Source: Limosilactobacillus fastidiosus (GTDB lineage Bacteria > Bacillota > Bacilli > Lactobacillales > Lactobacillaceae). From it: DNA of 64,000 bases. The notes beneath the pieces are model-generated. The model was not told the DNA's origin. It made no database searches and saw only the letters and a program-made list of their open reading frames with translations. The DNA lies in assembly GCF_014145505.1 (NCBI RefSeq), contig NZ_JACIUZ010000044.1, positions 62,001-126,000 on the forward strand, given 5' to 3'. This document shows, piece after piece, positions 7,689 through 13,455 of the stretch. The position numbers and the translations under genes are program-made. Position 1 is the stretch's first letter; every line of letters begins with the position of its first letter.

Positions 7689-8063
7689 ATGATCGTAATT
7701 TATCAGTATGATGCTTCAACTAAGAAGCTAACTGGTACTGATGTAGTAGCAGATGATTATGAATTAAAAGCAAATGAGACAACGATTGTTTGTCCTGACG
7801 GCTTGTATGAACCGTCTTTTGACGAGCAAGCGAACGCTTGGAAGGGAATTACTAAGGAAGAGTGGGAAGCAAAGCATCCACAACAGCCGGTAAAGCCAAG
7901 TCCAACAGTTGAAGCAATGAATGCTCTGGGACAGCAATTAGTCCAAGGAAAAGCAGAATCAGATAAGACAAATAAGAACTTTGAACAGCAGATCGAGGAC
8001 TTGACGCAATCAGTCAATATGCTAGGACAAATGATTGCTAAGACACAAGGAGGTACTAAATAA
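7689..8063 (+). CDS. Small phage structural protein with C-terminal coiled coil
   Basis: A 124-residue product preceded by AAAGGAGG. The N-terminal ~60 residues are a small beta-rich unit (IVIYQYDASTKKLTGTD, YEPSFDEQANAWKGI); the C-terminal half is a predicted helix (QIEDLTQSVNMLGQMIA). Proteins of this type, a short tail-fibre-like domain with a helical tail, often sit just before XkdX in Lactobacillus prophages. I do not assign a function. The stop overlaps the next ATG as TAATG, implying coupled translation. Confidence 0.6.
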   Translation: MIVIYQYDASTKKLTGTDVVADDYELKANETTIVCPDGLYEPSFDEQANAWKGITKEEWEAKHPQQPVKPSPTVEAMNALGQQLVQGKAESDKTNKNFEQQIEDLTQSVNMLGQMIAKTQGGTK

Positions 8064-8206
8064 TGATTGAATTTGTTAAATTGATGGCTAAGTTAAACGC
8101 TGACATTACTAATTACGTGGTTTTTGGGACAATTACTCCTGAACAATACAAGGAGTTTACCGGTAAGGATTACGTCCAACCTGCAACTCAACAACCACAA
8201 GCTTAA
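8063..8206 (+). CDS. xkdX: XkdX family small phage protein
   Basis: A 47-residue product starting at the ATG that overlaps the previous stop (TAATG), with AAGGAGGT upstream. The core FGTITPEQYKEFTGKDYV matches the XkdX family, whose members carry a short helix-turn-helix-like ITxEQYKEITG motif and occur in late operons of Bacillus PBSX and lactobacillus phages. Role unknown, probably baseplate-associated. It is the last gene before the 435-base non-tail interval. Confidence 0.75.
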   Translation: MIEFVKLMAKLNADITNYVVFGTITPEQYKEFTGKDYVQPATQQPQA

Positions 8207-8247
8207 TTAACACATAGTCGCCTTTGAAATACACAGTACATAAAAAA

Positions 8248-8294
8248 CGTACGAAAGCGTTAAAAATTAAACGCAATCGCACGCTTTTATTATG
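8248..8294. terminator. Imperfect hairpin after the tail operon
   Basis: GCGTT and AACGC form the inner stem, with CGT/ACG pairs outside, flanked by A-runs at 8243-8248 and T-runs at 8284-8287. It could end the tail operon on the plus strand and also act on the minus strand. The stem has mismatches, so this is tentative. Confidence 0.35.
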
Positions 8295-8304
8295 GGCGGC
8301 TAAT

Positions 8305-8390
8305 AAAAAAGGCGGGTGCTAAGAAAGCATCCACCCATACCGGCTTGTGAGCTAGAAAGCACCCACTACACACGGTCTATTCATCATTAC
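8305..8390 (-). ncRNA. Candidate antisense (antitoxin-like) RNA
   Basis: On the minus strand a perfect extended -10 (TGATATAAT, 8405-8397) would start RNA near 8390; a hairpin read leftward from about 8337 (GGATGCT...AGCACCC) followed by six T at 8310-8305 would end it after about 86 nucleotides. Its 5' end is complementary to GTCTATTCATCATTA, which recurs at 8502-8516 inside the small peptide gene, so the RNA could pair with that mRNA in trans. Deduced from sequence only. Confidence 0.5.
8375..8389 (+). repeat. 15-bp direct repeat, copy A
   Basis: GTCTATTCATCATTA occurs here and, identically, at 8502-8516. Copy A lies at the 5' end of the proposed minus-strand RNA; copy B lies in codons 5-9 of the peptide gene. 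Confidence 0.9.
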
Positions 8391-8416
8391 ACCTGTATTA
8401 TATCATAATTATTTTA

Positions 8417-8425
8417 TGGTACAAT
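8417..8425 (+). promoter_or_regulatory. Extended -10 promoter for the small peptide mRNA
   Basis: TGGTACAAT at 8417-8425 is a TGN extended -10. It overlaps, back to back, the minus-strand TGATATAAT at 8397-8405, so polymerases at the two promoters would compete. Start of RNA near 8432. Confidence 0.55.
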
Positions 8426-8470
8426 ACTAACTGCACATTTGAGCGGGACTTAGAAACCCCGACTAGTGCA

Positions 8471-8500
8471 GGAAGGAGGTTCCTTCCAATGACGCATTGG
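8471..8500 (+). promoter_or_regulatory. Paired hairpins covering ribosome site and start codon
   Basis: GGAAGGA-GGT-TCCTTCC (8471-8487) hides the Shine-Dalgarno sequence, and CCAATG-ACG-CATTGG (8486-8500) hides the ATG at 8489. The two stems share bases 8486-8487. Such occlusion is typical of toxin mRNAs that are kept silent until processed or unfolded. Confidence 0.6.
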
Positions 8501-8578
8501 TGTCTATTCATCATTATAGTACCTAGTAAGTACTTAAAAAAGATAATTAAAATGATTATCAAGCTTCTTCGGAAGTAA
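8489..8578 (+). CDS. 29-residue hydrophobic/basic peptide, candidate type I toxin
   Basis: ATG at 8489 stands nine bases after AAGGAGG. The peptide begins MTHWCLFIIIVPSKYLKK, a short hydrophobic stretch, and continues as a basic amphipathic segment ending IIKLLRK, net strongly positive with no acidic residue. Size, composition and genomic setting (prophage, own promoter and strong terminator, occluded ribosome site, adjacent candidate antisense RNA) resemble type I membrane toxins such as those of the TxpA/BsrG or Fst kind, though I see no sequence match to either. It could instead be a lysis-assisting peptide, since holin follows. Confidence 0.5.
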   Translation: MTHWCLFIIIVPSKYLKKIIKMIIKLLRK

Positions 8579-8584
8579 TCATTC

Positions 8585-8611
8585 AGCGCTAACTTCGGTT
8601 GGCGCTTTTTT
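8585..8611 (+). terminator. Intrinsic terminator after the small peptide gene
   Basis: AGCGCTAAC-TTCG-GTTGGCGCT followed by six T: a strong stem with one G-U pair and a UUCG tetraloop. It isolates the peptide unit from the holin gene. Confidence 0.8.
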
Positions 8612-8641
8612 GTACCTTAAATTTTAGAAAGTAGGGATTGA

Positions 8642-9079
8642 ATGCAATTACTAACAGCACCGCCAATGCCGTATCATCAGATGTATTTCACGCATTTTCA
8701 AAACATGGAAGATAATCGGTTGATATGGCTATTCGTTTGGGCGGTCATTATTGATATTGTAACAGGATTGGCGAAAAGCTTAGTTACTAAGCGGACCACA
8801 TCAACTAAAGGCACAACTGGTTTAATCAAACATGGAGTGTTAATCTTAGTGATTTTGACTTTGTATCCAATGCTGGATGTAAACGGGATGGGAAGCGCTG
8901 GCGATGCATTCGTTACATTTTATATTCTTTACTATGCAGTCTCAATTATAGAGAACTGGGGACAGATGGGATTACCACTACCAAATTGGCTTAAATCGTA
9001 TATCTATAAGCTTAGTGATGAATACAATAGTCAAGATTACGACCCTTTAACGGGAAAGAACAAGAAGGAGAAAAAGTAA
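8642..9079 (+). CDS. Phage holin (toxin secretion/phage lysis family)
   Basis: A 145-residue membrane protein of the Phage_holin_4 type. Hydrophobic segments are visible at about 28-46 ([19 protein letters not shown]), 62-78 ([17 protein letters not shown]) and 87-103 ([17 protein letters not shown]); the DIVTGLAKS motif with a following GxxGLIKH is characteristic of the family. The C-terminus is charged (GKNKKEKK). Holins form timed membrane lesions that release endolysin. It lies two bases before the endolysin gene, the usual lysis cassette. Confidence 0.9.
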   Translation: MQLLTAPPMPYHQMYFTHFQNMEDNRLIWLFVWAVIIDIVTGLAKSLVTKRTTSTKGTTGLIKHGVLILVILTLYPMLDVNGMGSAGDAFVTFYILYYAVSIIENWGQMGLPLPNWLKSYIYKLSDEYNSQDYDPLTGKNKKEKK

Positions 9080-9080
9080 C

Positions 9081-10211
9081 ATGCGGAATTTATTTGTCGA
9101 TTTATCGGACTACCAACGTTCAGACCTCGCCTTTATGCAGGAATTAAAAACTAAGGGTGCAATGGGTGTAGTTATCAAGGTTACTGAAGGTTCAGCCGAT
9201 GGCTCTGATTGGGTTAGTGCAACCGCTGGAGAAAAGATTCGGAATGCAGCTAAGGTTGGCTTAGTGATTAGCTTGTATCACTTTGCCCGGTATACTAGTG
9301 AAGCCGATGCCCGGAACGAGGCTAATTTCTTTGTTCAACATGCTAAGGATCTTGGCATGGATAGCAACACCTTAATGGTTGATGATGCTGAAGTTCACTC
9401 AATGGGTGACTACAACGCTGGAGCGAATGCTTTTACTGACCAAGTAAAGCAACTAGGCTACAAGCGAACCGCTGTATACTCGATGAAGTCATTCTTCACC
9501 GGTGGAATTCTTAATAGTCATGGCTTGGGTGATAACAAAATCTGGATTGCTGGGTATGGAATTACCAATCTTGGAATTGATAATGCAGCAGCTTGGCAAT
9601 TTGATGATGGCCAAGGTTATGGTGGTAACACTACTGGTACTGACGCTAGCTACGACTTTGATGGTTGCTTCACAGTAGACGGTGATCAATCCGGTTCAGT
9701 ACCGACAATTGAAGTACCAAAGAATGAACCAGTTAAGCACGTGGGGCACTCAGCAACGGGCACCTATATTGTTCAGTCTGGAGACACTCTTTCCGGGATT
9801 GCAGCTAAGTTCGGCACTACTTATCAAAACTTAGCAAGCCTTAATGGTATTGCTAATCCAAACCTTATCATGCCTGGTCAAGTGCTTAAGGTAACTGGTC
9901 AAGCTGATAATCAAACAGTTTACTATGTTCAGGCAGGTGATACCTTGAGTGGAATTGCTAATAAGTTTGGCACAACCGTTGATACTCTTGTTAGTGCAAA
10001 TGGAATCAGCAATCCTAACATCATCTATGTTGGTCAAAAGATTGTAGTTAGTGGGAATGGTTCTAATCAATCAGGAACTTACACAGTTAAGAGTGGCGAT
10101 ACATTATCTGGAATTGCTTCTGCACACGGTACGACTTGGCAAGAACTAGCTACCAGGAATCACATCGCTAACCCGAACATGATTTTCGTTGGTCAAACAA
10201 TTCAATTATAA
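9081..10211 (+). CDS. Endolysin: GH25 muramidase with three LysM repeats
   Basis: A 376-residue lysis enzyme. Residues 1-200 are a GH25 lysozyme domain with intact acidic residues ([24 protein letters not shown]); it hydrolyses the N-acetylmuramic acid to N-acetylglucosamine bond. Three LysM repeats follow at about 231-272, 278-319 and 330-376, each with the signature SGDTLSGIA and NPN-I-xGQ. LysM binds glucosamine-containing peptidoglycan. No signal peptide is visible, so export depends on the holin. AAGGAG lies upstream of the ATG within the end of holin. A strong terminator follows. Confidence 0.93.
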   Translation: MRNLFVDLSDYQRSDLAFMQELKTKGAMGVVIKVTEGSADGSDWVSATAGEKIRNAAKVGLVISLYHFARYTSEADARNEANFFVQHAKDLGMDSNTLMVDDAEVHSMGDYNAGANAFTDQVKQLGYKRTAVYSMKSFFTGGILNSHGLGDNKIWIAGYGITNLGIDNAAAWQFDDGQGYGGNTTGTDASYDFDGCFTVDGDQSGSVPTIEVPKNEPVKHVGHSATGTYIVQSGDTLSGIAAKFGTTYQNLASLNGIANPNLIMPGQVLKVTGQADNQTVYYVQAGDTLSGIANKFGTTVDTLVSANGISNPNIIYVGQKIVVSGNGSNQSGTYTVKSGDTLSGIASAHGTTWQELATRNHIANPNMIFVGQTIQL

Positions 10212-10216
10212 AGATT

Positions 10217-10262
10217 AATCCCTAGTGGTAGTTGCTTGTGCAATTGCTACTAGGGATTTTTT
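10217..10262 (+). terminator. Terminator of the lysis cassette
   Basis: AATCCCTAGT (from 10217) pairs with ACTAGGGATT and is followed by six T, marking the end of phage late transcription. Confidence 0.85.
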
Positions 10263-10263
10263 G

Positions 10264-10305
10264 GAGTATATACGAGTTGACACCATAGATATACTGGGAT
10301 ATACT
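10264..10305 (+). promoter_or_regulatory. mazEF promoter with repeated operator-like half sites
   Basis: TTGACA at 10277-10282 and TATACT at 10300-10305 are 17 bases apart. GTATATAC (10266-10273) and two copies of GATATACT overlap or flank the promoter, a pattern expected for MazE/MazEF autorepression. The sites are inferred from repetition. Confidence 0.6.
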
Positions 10306-10353
10306 AATAATGCACACGGCGTATTTGGTAATTAATTATTGGAGGTCGAATTA

Positions 10354-10605
10354 ATGATTAGAACACTTAAACTAGGTAAGTGGGGTAATTCCAACGCAGT
10401 TCGTCTCCCTAAAGAGATATTGAACCAAGTTGGAATTGCCTCAACAGATAATGAAGTATCAGTAGAAACTACTGCTGATTCGATTATCATAAAGCCTAAA
10501 AAAGAAAAAAGTACCTTAGAAAAAATGTTTGAAAATTACGATGGCAAATCTTATCCATTTGAAATAGTTGATAAAGGTGGAGCTGTTGGTCAAGAATTGA
10601 TTTAA
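10354..10605 (+). CDS. mazE: MazE-type antitoxin (AbrB fold)
   Basis: ATG at 10354 is preceded by GGAGG with eight-base spacing; an upstream TTG at 10339 lacks such a site. The 83-residue protein opens with the AbrB/MazE swapped-hairpin DNA-binding signature (KLGKWGNSNAVRLPKEIL) and ends with an acidic-aromatic toxin-binding tail (MFENYDGKSYPFEIVD). It would neutralise the downstream MazF and, with it, repress the shared promoter. The location just outside the lysis genes suggests a moron that stabilises the prophage. Confidence 0.88.
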   Translation: MIRTLKLGKWGNSNAVRLPKEILNQVGIASTDNEVSVETTADSIIIKPKKEKSTLEKMFENYDGKSYPFEIVDKGGAVGQELI

Positions 10606-10671
10606 TTGATAAGCTGTGCGAGTCGAGAGACGATTGTAACACGCTAAAAATTAAATAAAGGAAGTGGTGCT

Positions 10672-11022
10672 ATGGTAGCATCGAGTTTAAGGCGAGGGGA
10701 TATTATTATGTTAGAAAATGCCCCAAAGCCAGAAAAGAATCATGAACAAAAGGGATATCGTCCTTGGCTAGTTGTGAGTGATCCTTTTCTTAAGAAGTTT
10801 ACCCCGTTTGCTTGGATTATTCCTTTCACTAGTGAAGACAAGAGCTTCCCTACTGTTGTTAAATGGAATCCTAAACAAGCCGGGACAAAAACTAAAGGAA
10901 CACTGTTAGTAGAACAGATGACCAGCTTAGATTTAGATAATAGGTCGTATAAATTGGTTGATCATACTGATAATATCCCAGAGCAAGTGTTCCATAATAT
11001 CAAAGCAATTCTTGATATTTAA
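10672..11022 (+). CDS. mazF: MazF/PemK-type endoribonuclease toxin
   Basis: A 116-residue PemK/MazF-fold protein. Landmarks are RRGDIIMLE near the N-terminus (the loop with the catalytic Arg), KGYRPWLVVSD (beta strand before the active site) and WIIPFTSED, then LLVEQMTSLDL near the conserved C-terminal strand. MazF cleaves single-stranded mRNA at short sequence motifs, halting growth. AAAGGAAG precedes the ATG. It is separated from mazE by 66 bases, longer than usual, but no separate promoter is obvious. Confidence 0.88.
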   Translation: MVASSLRRGDIIMLENAPKPEKNHEQKGYRPWLVVSDPFLKKFTPFAWIIPFTSEDKSFPTVVKWNPKQAGTKTKGTLLVEQMTSLDLDNRSYKLVDHTDNIPEQVFHNIKAILDI

Positions 11023-11032
11023 AATAAAAAAT

Positions 11033-11101
11033 CCATCAGGGATAAGCTGATGGTAAAGACTATATACTTGATATGACAATTTAAGTATATAGTCTTTTTT
11101 T
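11033..11101 (+). terminator. Double hairpin terminator after mazF
   Basis: CCATCAG/CTGATGG (11033-11053) is followed directly by a perfect 15-base stem AAAGACTATATACTT / AAGTATATAGTCTTT (11055-11097) and a T run. Confidence 0.85.
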
Positions 11102-11130
11102 GTTTCCGTAAAGCGAACAGCAGTTTATGA

Positions 11131-11227
11131 TACAATATGAGTGAATCTTAATGTGCAAAAGCAAGCCCCGATCAAGCTTGTAATTCACTAGATCTCGTCC
11201 CTCTCCATTAACGGAGAGGGATTTTTA
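11131..11227 (+). ncRNA. Candidate small RNA 1
   Basis: An extended -10 (TGATACAAT, -10 hexamer at 11131-11136) would start RNA near 11143. AGTGAAT near the 5' end pairs with ATTCACT about 40 bases later, closing a multi-part structure, and CCCTCTCC / GGAGAGGG (11199-11220) followed by five T ends it. No open reading frame of note is inside. The unit lies in the prophage/chromosome border. Confidence 0.5.
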
Positions 11228-11258
11228 GTTATTGGTGCAAAATAACGATAAATTGCAC
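11227..11258. repeat. Long inverted repeat upstream of small RNA 2
   Basis: ATTGGTGCAA and TTGCACCGAT form a nearly perfect ten-base inverted repeat around a 12-base spacer, just upstream of the promoter at 11270-11278. It may be an operator or the 3' hairpin of readthrough RNA. Confidence 0.6.
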
Positions 11259-11269
11259 CGATAAAAGTA

Positions 11270-11335
11270 TGCTATACTGATTTTTGAGTGGGACAAAATA
11301 ACCCGACGCTTCGTTTGAGGTGTCGGGTTTTATAT
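11270..11335 (+). ncRNA. Candidate small RNA 2
   Basis: Extended -10 TGCTATACT (11270-11278) would start a roughly 50-base RNA near 11285 that ends in a hairpin ACCCGACGC...GTGTCGGGT and TTTT at 11331. Its 5' end TTGAGTGGGAC resembles that of the small peptide mRNA at 8439 (TTGAGCGGGAC), with a later CCCGAC in both. Confidence 0.45.
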
Positions 11336-11339
11336 AAAA

Positions 11340-11427
11340 AATAAAGTGCTGCACACATCCTGCACACAAAACTGAGTTAAAGCCTTGATATATAAGGCTT
11401 ACAACTGCCTGCCTGGGGCATAAAATT
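11340..11427. other. Probable prophage right attachment region
   Basis: Two direct repeats CTGCACACA (11349-11357 and 11360-11368) are spaced one helical turn apart, as arm-type sites bound by tyrosine integrases. A small palindrome AAGCCTT...AAGGCTT (11384-11400) follows, then the sequence changes to a chromosomal terminator and housekeeping genes. The core sequence cannot be fixed without the left end of the prophage. Confidence 0.4.
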
Positions 11428-11466
11428 AGCTCGGTAAACGTTGATTTACCGGGCTTTTTATTTTAA
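11428..11466 (+). terminator. Intrinsic terminator at the chromosome side of the junction
   Basis: AGCTCGGTAAA pairs with TTTACCGGGCT around CGTTGA, then TTTTT. With the prophage inserted it has no nearby upstream gene, suggesting that it served a host gene now displaced to the other side of the prophage. Confidence 0.75.
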
Positions 11467-11496
11467 CACAGAACTTTTTACCAAGGAGGCACCGTA

Positions 11497-11892
11497 ATGA
11501 AGGCCTTATCCATTCGTTCAGATTACGCAGCCGAGATAATGAATGGTACAAAAACTGAAGAATATCGTACCTGGTCAACTAAACATCGGGGTGAACTTTT
11601 AATTTGTAATACCGCAAAGAAAATCCATGGTTTTGTTCCTGGCTACGCTCTTTGTGTTGTTAGAATTACTGACATTGAGCAGCGAGAAGATGACGAGGGA
11701 CGGTACTACGCTTGGAAAATAGCGCCATTTACTAGGAATGGCTCCTACTGGATTGAACCACTTCCAATTAAGGGCCGACTAGGGCTTTTTAATGTAGATG
11801 ATCGGTTGATTAAACGTGCGCCGTTTACAGAAATTCATAGTAGAAATGCTAAAGAGTGGTTTGAGAGAGTGATTGCACCACTTCGCTATTAG
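11497..11892 (+). CDS. ASCH-domain protein
   Basis: ATG follows a strong AAGGAGG. The 131-residue protein begins MKALSIRSDYAAEIMNGTKT and continues EYRTWSTKHRGELLI, the lysine-tyrosine-rich opening of the ASCH (PUA-like beta barrel) superfamily, ending IKGRLGLFNVDD. ASCH proteins bind RNA and some hydrolyse N4-acetylcytidine; the exact activity here is not readable. It lies 12 bases before the HAM1-like gene, so the two probably share a transcript and may both act on modified nucleotides. Confidence 0.75.
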   Translation: MKALSIRSDYAAEIMNGTKTEEYRTWSTKHRGELLICNTAKKIHGFVPGYALCVVRITDIEQREDDEGRYYAWKIAPFTRNGSYWIEPLPIKGRLGLFNVDDRLIKRAPFTEIHSRNAKEWFERVIAPLRY

Positions 11893-11904
11893 AAGGAGAG
11901 AAAA

Positions 11905-12501
11905 TTGCAATTTATCATTGCTAGTAATAATCGGGATAAGATTAAAGAGATTCAGCGAATTCTGCGTGTCCGACAAAATAATGCGATTCCATATACAGAA
12001 TTAATTGAAAAAAAGCACTTTCCTCCTGAAGGCAATCGTTCGTATACGGAGAATGCAAGCGAGAAAGCACTTTTTATTAGTAAATTTCTTCCGGAAGAAT
12101 TAGTTATTGCAGATGATTCTGGATTAAGCTTAAAAGCTCAGCCCGGAATTCTGGGAGTTCGGACTGCTCGTGATTTGGCAAATTACCCAACAGCTCACGA
12201 ATATGCCCAACATATTATTCAACTTGTTCAAGGAAGAGATCGCTCATTTAAAATGACAACGGTCCTTACTTGTGCTTACCAAGGGAGGATCCTTAAAACG
12301 GTACCCGGGATTCTAGAAGGTGAGATTGCAAGAACAGAACGGGGAACTGCCGGAGAAGGATTTAGTCGAATTTTAATTCCGGAAAATTCAACCAAAACGC
12401 TAGCACAGATGGCGTTTAACGAAGCTTACCCTTACTTGACACGTGCGCAAGCCGCTGAGGGACTTGACCGCTTTCTAAAAAAGAAGGGTAATCAAGGATA
12501 A
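11905..12501 (+). CDS. HAM1/RdgB-like non-canonical purine NTP pyrophosphatase, diverged
   Basis: TTG start at 11905 after AGAAGGAGAG. The 198-residue product shows the HAM1 landmarks IIASNNRDKIKEI (residues 3-15), IADDSGLSLKA (about 70) and GVRTARD. The family removes ITP, XTP and dITP from the pool. The late motif, normally GFGYDPIF, reads EGFSRILIPEN, so the YDP element is absent. It may be a specialised or weakened paralogue; a canonical RdgB is expected elsewhere in the genome. It overlaps the end of a decayed minus-strand gene by about 27 bases. Confidence 0.7.
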   Translation: MQFIIASNNRDKIKEIQRILRVRQNNAIPYTELIEKKHFPPEGNRSYTENASEKALFISKFLPEELVIADDSGLSLKAQPGILGVRTARDLANYPTAHEYAQHIIQLVQGRDRSFKMTTVLTCAYQGRILKTVPGILEGEIARTERGTAGEGFSRILIPENSTKTLAQMAFNEAYPYLTRAQAAEGLDRFLKKKGNQG

Positions 12502-12815
12502 GCAGAGATTGATGATCATTCCGCCAAAAACTAATCGTAAGTGACGTGGATTACCAAACGTTACGATTTTTTCGCGAAAAGCATTTGCGGTAAAAGCAAA
12601 AAGCATAATGGAAAAGATTAACCATATCAGGTTAGTGAGTAATCGTGTTTTCCATGTAAGAAACAGCTGAATGTTTGGCACGTTAACAGAATGAAGAAAA
12701 AACAGCGGGTAATAATTAAGCAAGTATTAACATGCTTTTCCATCTTGGCGTGGAGCCCAGTAGTGGAAGCAATTAAGAGAATAATGCTCGCAAATAAGAT
12801 TAACAGGTTTAGCAT
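12475..12815 (-). pseudogene. Frameshifted small membrane protein
   Basis: On the minus strand GAAAGGAG precedes an ATG at 12815 that opens a hydrophobic protein (LLILFASIILLIASTTGLHA). The frame stops near 12627, but the other minus frame continues with two more membrane segments (WLIFSIMLFAFTANAF and FGGMIINLCLSLITLLF) to 12475. Restoring one T in the T6 run (A6 on the plus strand at 12697-12702) joins them into one protein of about 113 residues with four hydrophobic segments. Family not recognised. The break may be fixed decay or slippage. Confidence 0.55.
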
Positions 12816-12901
12816 TGGGAAGCTCCTTTCAGAATTTGATTGTAACACTGATAGAAATTCGTGGGTGAAACAAACACTTTGCTTGAAAAAATGGCAAAAA
12901 A

Positions 12902-12916
12902 AGTGTATCGTACACT
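12902..12916. promoter_or_regulatory. Palindrome upstream of the DUF2187 gene
   Basis: AGTGTA-TCG-TACACT is a perfect six-base inverted repeat that contains a possible -10 (TACACT). It could be an operator for a small dimeric repressor; no regulator is identified. Confidence 0.4.
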
Positions 12917-12952
12917 ATTGTGTTTACTAAATTAATGAAGAGGTGATAGCCT

Positions 12953-13282
12953 GTGGCTGATTTTGAAATTGGTGATCTCGTTAAGGCAAAGAAGTTCGGT
13001 CCAATGGATCATGGCTTTACTGGAATTGTTGAAAAAGTGTACAATAATTCTGTAATAATTTCGATTCAAGATTTTGAACCCAGTGATAAGAACGGGGTTA
13101 ATGAATTAAACGGTCGTGCAGTTATTCGGCAAAGTGAAGCCAAGATGATCAAGGCTGTTCCACGTACCAAAAAGAGTGATGACGAAGATGAAGATAGTAG
13201 TAAAGATACTGACAAGAAGTCATCAAAGTCATCTGATAATAAAAAGACAACAAAAAAATCATCAAAAAAGGCTGACAAATAG
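12953..13282 (+). CDS. DUF2187 family protein with lysine-rich tail
   Basis: GTG start at 12953 after GAGGTGA. The first ~65 residues match the DUF2187 (YkvS) family: FEIGDLVKAKKFGPMDHGFT and IVEKVYNNSVIISI, a KOW/SH3-like small barrel. The C-terminal ~45 residues are a low-complexity Lys/Ser/Asp run, highly charged and likely disordered, as in other lactobacillus members. Function is not established; the fold suggests nucleic-acid or ribosome contact. The tRNA promoter -35 overlaps its stop codon. Confidence 0.75.
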   Translation: MADFEIGDLVKAKKFGPMDHGFTGIVEKVYNNSVIISIQDFEPSDKNGVNELNGRAVIRQSEAKMIKAVPRTKKSDDEDEDSSKDTDKKSSKSSDNKKTTKKSSKKADK

Positions 13283-13325
13283 AAAAATTAGCGATATACT
13301 TACTAAGTAATTGTTATTACTTAGT
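13272..13325 (+). promoter_or_regulatory. tRNA-Gly promoter with palindrome at the start site
   Basis: CTGACA (13272-13277) and TATACT (13295-13300) are 17 bases apart. ACTAAGTAAT-TGTT-ATTACTTAGT (13302-13325), a perfect ten-base inverted repeat, covers the expected start point and ends five bases before the tRNA. No T run follows. Confidence 0.6.
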
Positions 13326-13329
13326 TCAT

Positions 13330-13400
13330 GCGGGTATAGTTTAGTGGTAAAACTTAACCTTCCCAAGGTTGCGTCGCGAGTTCGATTCTCGTTACCCGCT
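13330..13400 (+). tRNA. tRNA-Gly, anticodon CCC
   Basis: A full cloverleaf can be drawn: acceptor GCGGGTA/TACCCGC, D arm GTTT-AGTGGTA-AAAC, anticodon stem TAACC/GGTTG with loop TTCCCAA, T arm GCGAG-TTCGATT-CTCGT, and discriminator T as expected for bacterial glycine tRNAs. CCA is not encoded. The CCC anticodon reads GGG, which a UCC isoacceptor could also read, so this is likely an accessory species. It is a single gene with its own promoter and terminator. Confidence 0.93.
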
Positions 13401-13413
13401 TAACATGGAAATG

Positions 13414-13455
13414 AAAAAAATGACCTTCAAGGTAAGTCTTGAAGGTCATTTTTTT
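13414..13455. terminator. Bidirectional terminator between tRNA-Gly and the dehydrogenase gene
   Basis: Seven A, then TGACCTTCAAG, loop, CTTGAAGGTCA and seven T. It serves both the tRNA (plus) and the dehydrogenase (minus). Confidence 0.9.

Noticed and set aside
9751-10211. Repeats in the endolysin C-terminus as a possible tandem DNA repeat or CRISPR
   Set aside because: They encode three diverged LysM domains; DNA identity between copies is modest and there are no spacers. No CRISPR array was seen anywhere in the window.
12691-12930. Plus-strand frame of 79 codons
   Set aside because: Opposite to the frameshifted membrane gene, low-complexity basic start, no ribosome site; treated as a shadow.
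13148-13282. Lys/Ser/Asp-rich end of the DUF2187 protein as a possible frameshift artefact
   Set aside because: The frame stays open, codon use is normal, and such tails are common in lactobacillus members of the family.
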